Below are positions 1 to 6,896 of a stretch of 6,896 nucleotides of DNA, one piece after another. The DNA lies in NCBI GenBank assembly GCA_020352575.1, contig CP070681.1, forward strand, positions 1,502,217 through 1,509,112, written 5' to 3'. The position numbers and the translations under genes were made by a program. The notes under the pieces were generated by a model. That model was not told the origin of the DNA. It saw nothing but the letters and a program-made list of their open reading frames with translations, and made no database searches. The DNA comes from Acidimicrobiia bacterium. Its GTDB lineage: Bacteria > Actinomycetota > Acidimicrobiia > Spongiisociales > JAENVV01. Each line of letters begins with the position of its first letter. Within the stretch, counting starts at the first letter, position 1.

Positions 1-1
1 G

Positions 2-2305
<2,304 letters not shown>

Positions 2306-2322
2306 CCGCCTCCGATCCATGC

Positions 2323-2362
2323 GATGACCGCCGCTGACCACCACCCGGTTGCGGCGGTCGTC
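2323..2362 (+). promoter_or_regulatory. Stem-loop covering the start codon of the LLM oxidoreductase gene
   Basis: GATGACCGCCGC (2323-2334) pairs with GCGGCGGTCGTC (2351-2362): 11 Watson-Crick pairs and one G-U pair, with a 16-base loop that can add a small ACC/GGT inner stem. The ATG at 2324-2326 lies wholly in the 5' arm. It begins 17 bases after the clpC stop. It could be a terminator or attenuator after clpC (no T-tract follows), a translational lock on the next gene, or a by-product of GC-rich codons. The pairing is seen directly; the function is inferred. Confidence 0.45.
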
Positions 2363-3262
2363 CCGTATTGGCTCGGCCGTCCCGCCCTCGAGGCGCTCGA
2401 GGTCGCCCGCGCTGCCGAAGCGGCCGGCATCGGTGCCCTGTGGGTCGGTGAGATGCTCTCGTTCGACGCCTTCGCCCTCGGGGGTGCACTCGCCCGCGAG
2501 ACCTCGCTTCACCTCACCGTCGGGCCGCTCGCCGTCGGAGTGCGGACGCCGGTCGGGATCGCCATGGGTGTCGCCTCGCTACAGGCCCTGGCGGGTCCCG
2601 AACGCGTGGCGGTTGCGCTCGGGGCCTCCACCCGAGCCGTGACGGCGGGATGGCATGGGCGGGACTGGACGCGAATGCCCGCCCGCATCGCCGAGACGGC
2701 CGACGTCGTCCGCCGGGTGCTCGCCGGGGAGCGCACCGGTCACCACGGCGTCCTCGCGTCCGAGGGGTTCCGACTCGGCATGGGCGCGTCGGAGGTCGAG
2801 GTGGCGGTGGCTGCCTTCGGGAGGCGCTCGCTGCAGGTCGCAGATGAGACGGCTGATCGCCTCGTCGTGAACCTCGTCACCCCCGCCCAAGCGGGCCGAC
2901 TCGCCGAGGCAGTGCCCGGCCGACCGGTTACGGCGTGGGTGGTGGGGGCGGTCGATCCCTCGCCCGAGGCGGTCGAACGGATCAGGCGCCAGGTGTCGCT
3001 CTACCTCGCCGCACCCGGGTACGGGGACATGTTCACCGAGGCAGGGTTCGGCGACGTCGTGGACGAGGCGAGGGCCGGGCGACCTCCGTCCGAACTGGCG
3101 GTCCCGGATGCGCTCCTCCACGCCGTGGCGGCGATCGGTTCGGCGGACGATGTCCGGGAGTCGCTCGACGCCTACCGGGCAGTGGGGGTCACGCAGGTCG
3201 GCGTCGTCCCCGCAACCGATGGCGACCCCGGCGGGGCACGGACATTGGCGGCCGTTGCCTAG
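2324..3262 (+). CDS. LLM-class (luciferase-like, probably F420- or flavin-dependent) oxidoreductase
   Basis: A 312-aa protein with the look of the bacterial-luciferase-like TIM-barrel family, whose actinobacterial members are mostly F420- or FMN-dependent oxidoreductases. Seen: a first strand AAVVPYW (10-16); the signature AAEAAGIGALWVGE (30-43); LTVGPLAVGVRTPV (64-77); the LGASTRAVTAGWHG segment (99-112), which in relatives lies near the cofactor site; and a C-terminal GSADDVRESLDAYRAVGV (272-289) followed by QVGVVP, the usual closing helix and strand. No signal peptide or membrane segment is seen, so it is probably cytosolic. The start is ATG 2324: the clpC TAG is in the same frame 18 bases upstream, so no longer start exists. 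There is no Shine-Dalgarno-like sequence, and the ATG lies in a strong stem. The gene may be cotranscribed with clpC. Substrate and cofactor cannot be told from sequence; the family call is solid, F420 use is inference. Confidence 0.87.
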   Translation: MTAADHHPVAAVVPYWLGRPALEALEVARAAEAAGIGALWVGEMLSFDAFALGGALARETSLHLTVGPLAVGVRTPVGIAMGVASLQALAGPERVAVALGASTRAVTAGWHGRDWTRMPARIAETADVVRRVLAGERTGHHGVLASEGFRLGMGASEVEVAVAAFGRRSLQVADETADRLVVNLVTPAQAGRLAEAVPGRPVTAWVVGAVDPSPEAVERIRRQVSLYLAAPGYGDMFTEAGFGDVVDEARAGRPPSELAVPDALLHAVAAIGSADDVRESLDAYRAVGVTQVGVVPATDGDPGGARTLAAVA

Positions 3263-3277
3263 GTGACCGGCACGGCC
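3250..3277. terminator. Candidate bidirectional terminator stem-loop over a shared stop
   Basis: GGCCGT (3250-3255) and GCC (3257-3259) pair with GGC (3269-3271) and ACGGCC (3272-3277). This makes nine G-C/A-T pairs with one bulged T and a 9-base loop starting at the TAG of the LLM gene. It sits exactly where two convergent genes end, so it would fold in both transcripts. No T-tract follows on either strand, so if it terminates it is of the tail-less type proposed for some actinobacteria. Confidence 0.42.
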
Positions 3278-3543
3278 TGCTGCAGCTCCGGCACCCCATC
3301 CATGAGGTCCCCGAGTGTGTTGAGTTTCGGACCGACCGCCTTCACATGGGCGATGAACGCCTCCTTCGAGGCATAGGACTCGTACACGAGGACCAACTCG
3401 GGGTCGCGCAGGTCCTCGTGGACGCGGTACTCGAGGGTGCCGTCCTCCTCGGCAACGATCGGGAAGATCTCGGACCGGATCGCCTCGATGAGGTCGTCGC
3501 GACGGCCGGGCTTGGCGCGGACGGTGGCGAAGACGGCGATCAC
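3259..3543 (-). CDS. ABM-domain (antibiotic biosynthesis monooxygenase / YgiN-like) small protein
   Basis: A 94-aa protein of the dimeric alpha/beta-barrel ABM superfamily, which includes cofactor-free quinol monooxygenases, haem-degrading enzymes and many uncharacterised members. Seen: first strand MIAVFATVRAKPGRRDDL (1-18), a helix to about 30, then EEDGTLEYRVHED (32-44), DPELVLVYESYAS (47-59) and a helix with AFIAH (62-66, His66). This is the normal strand-helix-strand order and the usual 90-100 aa length. The start is GTG at 3543-3541: GGAG (bases 3554-3551) lies 7 bases upstream, and the family's first strand begins right there. The frame stays open much further upstream, but that stretch is antisense to the DUF885 gene. 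It is divergent from the DUF885 gene and convergent with the LLM gene, overlapping its stop by 4 bases. No substrate can be assigned; the neighbouring oxidoreductase is suggestive only. Confidence 0.87.
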   Translation of the reverse strand: MIAVFATVRAKPGRRDDLIEAIRSEIFPIVAEEDGTLEYRVHEDLRDPELVLVYESYASKEAFIAHVKAVGPKLNTLGDLMDGVPELQQAVPVT

Positions 3544-3550
3544 GACGATG

Positions 3551-3554
3551 CTCC
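3551..3554 (-). promoter_or_regulatory. Ribosome binding site of the ABM gene
   Basis: CTCC on the plus strand reads GGAG on the minus strand, 7 bases before the GTG start. It decides the start of the 94-aa protein within a much longer open frame. Confidence 0.7.
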
Positions 3555-3612
3555 GGGTCGGGGCGGCCGAGGGTACCCGGAGCGGGCGATACCCTTTGGC
3601 CGTCCCTCGCCC

Positions 3613-3616
3613 GGAG
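3613..3616 (+). promoter_or_regulatory. Ribosome binding site of the DUF885 gene
   Basis: GGAG lies 5 bases before ATG 3622. It supports this start over the upstream in-frame codons, which run antisense through the ABM gene. Confidence 0.7.
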
Positions 3617-3621
3617 CCCCC

Positions 3622-5268
3622 ATGACCGACGTGTTCGAGATCTGCAGCCGCTACATCGACGAGTACGGCGAGTTGAACCCCACAGCGGCAACGTCCATGG
3701 GGGTGTCCGGCTACGACCACCTCTGGGGGGATGCCGGCCCCGAGTCGGTGACGGCATGGCTCGCACTCGCCGACCGCATCGAAGCAGAGATCGATGCGCT
3801 CCCCGAGCCCAAGGATCGCTTCGACACGCTCGCTCGGCGGTCGGCGAAGGAATCCTTCGCCCTGTCCCGCGAGGTCTACGTCTCCGGGGCCCAATACCGG
3901 GGGGTCTCCTCGATCGTCTCGGGGGCCGGTTCGCTGGTGGGCGTGCTCGATCGCATGCCGACGACCACCGAGGAGGAGTGCCGGAACCTCGTCTCCCGAC
4001 TCTCGACCATCGACCAACCCATGGCCGATTGGCGGACGATGCTCGGGATCGGCCTCGAGACCGACAACGTGGTCGCCAGGCGCCAGGCAGAAGCCGTCAT
4101 CGAACAGTGCCGGACGTGGGCAGACGGCTTCGATCGGTTCGCCGAGGTGGACGCCGACCTGCCCGAGGACCTCGCCGAAGACCTCCTCGACGCCGTCGCC
4201 CACGCCAAGGCCGCATACGAGGAGACCGCGGATTGGCTTCAGTCGACGTACCTCCCCAATGCAGTGGACGAGGAAGCCGTCGGAATCGATCGCTATCGCT
4301 TCGAGTCGAAGCGATACCTCGGCACCGAGCTCGACCTCGAGGAGACCTACCGATGGGGATGGAGCGAGGTGCGGCGGCTCCGGTCCGAGATGGAGGCGCT
4401 CGCCGAGGAGGTTCAACCGGGCATCGGACTCGACGCCGTGATGGAGATCCTCAAGACGGACCCGGCCCGCATGGCACCGACCCGGGAGGCGTTCCTCGAA
4501 AGGATGACCGAGCTCCAGGTCGATGCCATCGGACGGCTCGACGGCCTCCACTTCGACCTCCCCGACGAGATCAAGCCGCTCGAGGTCAAGATGGCCCCTC
4601 CCGGGGGCTCCCTCGGTGCGTACTACACCGGCCCCACCGAGGACTTCAGTCGTCCGGGGACCGTGTGGTACTCCCCGGGCGACAAGACCGAGTTCCACCT
4701 CTACGACGAGGTGTCGACGGCGTACCACGAGGGCTTCCCCGGCCACCACTACCAGGGGGCGATCGCCACGTACCTCACCGAGCGGCTGTCCCGGATGCAT
4801 CGCCTCGTCGTCTGGTACCCGGGCTTCGGTGAGGGGTGGGCGTTGTACGCCGAGCACTTCATGGGCGAGCTCGGCTTCTACGACAAGCCGGACTACGAGA
4901 TCGGGCTACGCATCAACCAGATCCACCGGGCCTGTCGGGTCGCCATCGACATCGGCTTCCACTGTGGGTTCCCGATCCCCGACGACGCTCCGTTCCACCC
5001 CGCTGAGGAGTGGACGTTCGACACGGCCGTCGAGATGCTCCTTTCCTACGCGTACCTCGACGAGGCCTACGCGGAGTCGGAGGTGACCCGGTACTTCGGC
5101 TGGCCCGGTCAGGCACCCGCCTACAAGGTGGGCGAGCGGGTCATCCTCGGGCTCCGCGACCAGTTCATGGCGCGGGAGGGTGCGACGCTGAAAGACTTCC
5201 ACTTCCGTGTGGTGGGCTCCGGGGCAGTCGGCCTCGACCACCTGGCCGAGCTGGTCCTCGCCGACTAG
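3622..5268 (+). CDS. DUF885 family protein, probable zinc metallopeptidase
   Basis: A 548-aa protein matching the DUF885 family (Pfam PF05960 from memory), whose members have a thermolysin-like or M32-carboxypeptidase-like zinc site but mostly unknown substrates. Seen: an N-terminal helical region with NPTAATSMGVSGYD (18-31), a family hallmark; MAPPGGSLGAYYTGP (324-338) before the active site; HEGFPGHH (369-376), the family's version of a zinc motif; GEGWALYAE (403-411), with Glu404 a likely further metal ligand; and a helix-rich C-terminus with the paired YFGWPGQA segment. Family members are typically about 550-600 aa, so it looks complete. There is no signal peptide or membrane segment, so it is probably cytosolic. 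Start ATG 3622 is chosen for its GGAG site and because the N-terminus then matches the family; the same frame is open back to 2935, but only antisense to other genes. Its stop overlaps that of rlmN. Confidence 0.9.
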   Translation: MTDVFEICSRYIDEYGELNPTAATSMGVSGYDHLWGDAGPESVTAWLALADRIEAEIDALPEPKDRFDTLARRSAKESFALSREVYVSGAQYRGVSSIVSGAGSLVGVLDRMPTTTEEECRNLVSRLSTIDQPMADWRTMLGIGLETDNVVARRQAEAVIEQCRTWADGFDRFAEVDADLPEDLAEDLLDAVAHAKAAYEETADWLQSTYLPNAVDEEAVGIDRYRFESKRYLGTELDLEETYRWGWSEVRRLRSEMEALAEEVQPGIGLDAVMEILKTDPARMAPTREAFLERMTELQVDAIGRLDGLHFDLPDEIKPLEVKMAPPGGSLGAYYTGPTEDFSRPGTVWYSPGDKTEFHLYDEVSTAYHEGFPGHHYQGAIATYLTERLSRMHRLVVWYPGFGEGWALYAEHFMGELGFYDKPDYEIGLRINQIHRACRVAIDIGFHCGFPIPDDAPFHPAEEWTFDTAVEMLLSYAYLDEAYAESEVTRYFGWPGQAPAYKVGERVILGLRDQFMAREGATLKDFHFRVVGSGAVGLDHLAELVLAD

Positions 5269-5281
5269 GCGTCGGCCCGAG
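5257..5281. terminator. Candidate bidirectional terminator stem-loop over a shared stop
   Basis: GCCGAC (5260-5265) pairs perfectly with GTCGGC (5271-5276) around the 5-base loop TAGGC, which begins with the DUF885 stop codon. CTC (5257-5259) can pair with GAG (5279-5281) past a two-base CC bulge. It lies at the junction of two convergent genes and repeats the design seen at 3250-3277. No T-tract follows on either strand, so the terminator role is inferred. Confidence 0.42.
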
Positions 5282-6320
5282 CCCGGAGCTGCCCGCAAGC
5301 AGCGTCGATCTCCTGGCCGCGGATCGTGCGGATCGTGGCGTTCACACCCAATGAGGTGAGGCGGTCCCGGAACCGGCGCACCGCGTCGTCCGACGATGGC
5401 TGGTCCTCCGTGAGCGGGGTGGGGTTCATGGGGATGAGGTTCACGTGGGCGCCCAGTCGGCGGGCGACGGGGGCGAGGAGTGCCGCCTGGTCGAGGGTGT
5501 CGTTGACGCCGTCGATGAGCGTCCACTCGATCGAGACGCGACGCCCGGTCTTCTCGAAGTAGTTCCGGGCGGCGTCCTCGACGTCTGCGAGCGGGTAGCG
5601 GTCGTTGAGGGGCACGAGCCCAGAGCGGAGTTCGTCGTCGGCGGCATGGAGGCTCACGGCGAGGTTCACCCGCCAGGGCTCGTCGGCGAGCATCCGCATG
5701 CCGGGGACCATCCCGACCGTCGAGACCGTGATCCGGCGAGGTGACATGCCCTTCACCTCGATGATGCGCCGCAGCGCCTCCCGGAGCCGGGGATAGTTGG
5801 CGAGGGGCTCGCCCATGCCCATGAACACCATGTTCGTGACGTGGTCCGGTCCGATCGAGAGGGGAGCGATGGCGAGTTGTGCCTCCACCCATTGGAGTTG
5901 GGCCACGATCTCGCCGGCATCGAGGTTCCGCTCGAACCCGAACTGCCCGGTGGCGCAGAACGTGCACCCCAGCGCGCAGCCGGCCTGCGAGGAGATGCAC
6001 AGCGTGGTGCGATCCGGGTAGCCCATCACCACCGCTTCGATCGCTGGTCCGTCGGGCAGGCGGAACAGCCACTTGCGGGTCGCTCCGTCGTCGGCGACCT
6101 GCTCGGTCTCGATGGTGAACGGCCAGAGGGAGCCCGCCATCTTCTCCCGCACGTCCTTGGGGAGGTTGGTCATCTCGGCTGGTTCGACGACCGGTGTCGA
6201 GTACAACCACTCCCGCAACTGGTCGCCCCGATAGCGCGGGCCCCCGATGAACTCGCCGAGTTCCTCGGGAGGGAGCAGGTAGGGGCTGCGCCGAGTCGGA
6301 AGGGACAGGGGGGTGGTCAC
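5265..6320 (-). CDS. rlmN: Dual-specificity 23S rRNA/tRNA adenine-C2 methyltransferase RlmN (radical SAM)
   Basis: A 351-aa radical SAM enzyme that makes C2-methyladenosine at A2503 (E. coli numbering) of 23S rRNA, near the peptidyl transferase centre; in E. coli it also acts on A37 of some tRNAs. Seen: the [4Fe-4S] motif CALGCTFC (Cys115, Cys119, Cys122); the SAM motif GMGEP (168-172); Cys108 and Cys342, which by spacing match E. coli Cys118 and Cys355, the resolving and methyl-carrying cysteines; and Glu95, matching E. coli Glu105. Both mechanistic cysteines are what separate RlmN from simple radical SAM proteins, so it should be active. Cfr shares them too, but housekeeping context and the sequence favour RlmN. 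The start is GTG 6320-6318: an in-frame stop at 6344-6342 blocks extension and no ATG or GTG follows until residue 50. The ribosome binding site is weak. It lies 21 bases after the HhH gene and is probably cotranscribed with it. Confidence 0.96.
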   Translation of the reverse strand: MTTPLSLPTRRSPYLLPPEELGEFIGGPRYRGDQLREWLYSTPVVEPAEMTNLPKDVREKMAGSLWPFTIETEQVADDGATRKWLFRLPDGPAIEAVVMGYPDRTTLCISSQAGCALGCTFCATGQFGFERNLDAGEIVAQLQWVEAQLAIAPLSIGPDHVTNMVFMGMGEPLANYPRLREALRRIIEVKGMSPRRITVSTVGMVPGMRMLADEPWRVNLAVSLHAADDELRSGLVPLNDRYPLADVEDAARNYFEKTGRRVSIEWTLIDGVNDTLDQAALLAPVARRLGAHVNLIPMNPTPLTEDQPSSDDAVRRFRDRLTSLGVNATIRTIRGQEIDAACGQLRARADA

Positions 6321-6341
6321 CCCGGCAGGGTACCGGTGGGC

Positions 6342-6680
6342 CTAGGTGTGGGCGGCGGCGTCGGCGATCCACTCCTCGGCGCGCTCGAGCGCGACGTCGG
6401 CCGCTGCTGCGACGGTGGCGGCGTCGGATGTGGCGAGGGCGGCGCGGCCCTCGATGCCCGCTGCGGCCAGGCGTTCGGCATAGACGGGTCCTATCCCCTT
6501 CACCTCGGTGATGTCGGCCTTCGGGGGCACGATGTCCGCGGGAGCGGGGCGGACCGGCGAGATGAACTCGCTCCGGCGGGGGGTGAGGTGGACGAGGCGG
6601 TCCCGGAGCAGCCAGAACAGGAGGGCCACGCCGGCGACGGTGGTGACGGCCCGGAACACGAACCCGAAGAATCGGATCAT
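6342..6680 (-). CDS. Membrane-anchored helix-hairpin-helix protein, function unknown
   Basis: A 112-aa protein. Seen: a hydrophobic N-terminal segment (about 4-26, FFGFVFRAVTTVAGVALLFW then LLRDR), likely one membrane helix with basic residues on the following side; a proline-rich linker (42-54); and a helix-hairpin-helix element ITEVKGIGPVYAERLAAAGI (57-76) followed by alanine-rich helices to the end. The KGIGPVYAERL core is the type seen in small nucleic-acid-binding or protein-binding HhH modules. The start is ATG 6680-6678, which overlaps the TGA of the upstream gene as ATGA, suggesting coupled translation; GGGA lies only 3 bases upstream and is a poor site. The frame is open to the window edge, but that part is antisense-like shadow of the upstream gene. 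It is followed by rlmN after 21 bases. I do not know its function; DNA or RNA binding at the membrane is only a guess. Confidence 0.82.
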   Translation of the reverse strand: MIRFFGFVFRAVTTVAGVALLFWLLRDRLVHLTPRRSEFISPVRPAPADIVPPKADITEVKGIGPVYAERLAAAGIEGRAALATSDAATVAAAADVALERAEEWIADAAAHT

Positions 6681-6896
6681 CGATCCCAACACGACTTCGA
6701 GGCTAGCCAATGGCGCCACCCGTCCCGCGCGACGAGCCAGCCGGCCACCGCGATGTTCGCTTCCGGGTCCTCGATGGATCGACCGGCGAACCCGGCGCCC
6801 GCGCTGCGTTCGGACCAGAACTTCGGGAGGTGCTGGAACAGCCCGGATGCGCCGGAGGTGGGGTGGACGGCCCCGGGCTCGCCCCGGCTCTCGCAC
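6677..6896 (-). CDS. C-terminal part of a transglycosylase SLT / lysozyme-like domain protein (start outside window)
   Basis: Only the last 72 codons are visible; the first complete codon is at 6895-6893 and the stop TGA at 6679-6677. The reading has no start codon inside the window and so is easy to miss. Seen: CESRGEPGAVHPTSGASGLF (1-20), the lytic transglycosylase signature ES..G.P.AV....GASGLFQ, where Glu2 would be the catalytic acid; then LPKFWSERSAGAGF (23-36), DPEANIAVAGWLV (43-55) and RDGWRHW (57-63). This matches actinobacterial SLT or lysozyme-like cell-wall hydrolases that cleave peptidoglycan glycan strands outside the membrane; the signal peptide, if any, would be outside the window. 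Little follows the domain, so it sits at the very C-terminus. It overlaps the HhH gene by ATGA. The family call is good; the exact subfamily cannot be told. Confidence 0.83.
   Translation of the reverse strand, partial: CESRGEPGAVHPTSGASGLFQHLPKFWSERSAGAGFAGRSIEDPEANIAVAGWLVARDGWRHWLASKSCWDR

Larger units (their letters stand above)
3544..3621. promoter_or_regulatory. Divergent intergenic region with a central inverted repeat
   Basis: These 78 bases must hold the promoters of both the ABM gene and the DUF885 gene unless these lie inside coding sequence. AGGGTA (3570-3575) and TACCCT (3590-3595) form an inverted repeat, with CCCG (3576-3579) and CGGG (3583-3586) able to pair inside it around a GAG loop, leaving three bases bulged. 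Each outward-facing TACCCT fits the loose actinobacterial -10 pattern TANNNT and ends 26 bases before its start codon. I see no convincing -35 box for either. Promoter or operator roles are inferred. Confidence 0.5.

Noticed and set aside
2935..3621. N-terminal extension of the DUF885 frame by 229 codons
   Set aside because: It overlaps the LLM gene in another frame and runs antisense to the ABM gene, has arginine/glycine-rich shadow composition, and the family N-terminus begins at ATG 3622 with its own GGAG site.
2579..3766. 395-codon minus-strand open frame
   Set aside because: Antisense to the LLM gene and out of frame with the ABM gene; no domain recognisable.
3544..4857. Long minus-strand open frame upstream of the ABM gene
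   Set aside because: It is antisense to the DUF885 gene and resembles no protein; the ABM protein starts at GTG 3543 with a good ribosome binding site.
6327..6332. TACCCT on the minus strand before rlmN as a -10 element
   Set aside because: It ends only 6 bases before the start codon, fits only a leaderless transcript, and no -35 box is seen; cotranscription with the HhH gene explains rlmN better.
4906..6372. 488-codon minus-strand open frame
   Set aside because: It lies over rlmN in a different frame and antisense to DUF885; arginine/proline-rich composition typical of shadow frames in high-GC DNA.
6681..6896. Longer start for the HhH protein at the window edge
   Set aside because: The sequence there encodes the transglycosylase in another frame, and the added residues are arginine-rich shadow; the ATGA overlap fixes the start at 6680.

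Overview
The window is high-GC, gene-dense bacterial chromosome with an ordinary housekeeping layout. GC-rich third codon positions, a ClpC that can be aligned almost line by line with mycobacterial ClpC1, a luciferase-like (LLM) flavin/F420-type oxidoreductase and a DUF885 peptidase together point to an actinobacterium. A deep-branching class such as Acidimicrobiia is possible, but that placement is inference only. I see no rRNA, tRNA, CRISPR array, insertion sequence or phage gene.

Layout, left to right. Bases 2-2305 (+) hold most of clpC, the unfoldase of the Clp protease; its first ~71 codons lie outside the window. After an 18-base gap, an LLM-class oxidoreductase follows on the same strand (2324-3262). 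It meets, tail to tail, a small ABM-domain monooxygenase-like gene on the minus strand (3259-3543). A 78-base divergent intergenic region (3544-3621) carries both ribosome binding sites and an inverted repeat. It leads into a DUF885 zinc-peptidase-like gene on the plus strand (3622-5268), which meets rlmN (5265-6320, minus) tail to tail. Upstream of rlmN on the minus strand lie a small membrane-anchored helix-hairpin-helix protein (6342-6680) and the 3' end of a lytic-transglycosylase-like gene (6677 to the window edge). These three minus-strand genes look like one transcription unit, and the last two overlap by ATGA.

How the genes work together: ClpC (protein quality control) and RlmN (rRNA/tRNA adenine-C2 methylation) are housekeeping. 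The oxidoreductase, the ABM protein and the DUF885 peptidase are metabolic genes of unknown substrate, with no clear shared pathway. I found no convincing new multi-gene system.

The most unusual content is at gene boundaries. Both convergent pairs share a CTAG stop overlap, each enclosed by a GC-rich stem-loop. The LLM start codon lies inside a 12-bp stem. The divergent intergenic region has an AGGGTA/TACCCT dyad placed exactly 26 bases from each start codon. Six of the seven visible stops are TAG, which is unusual for such GC-rich DNA.
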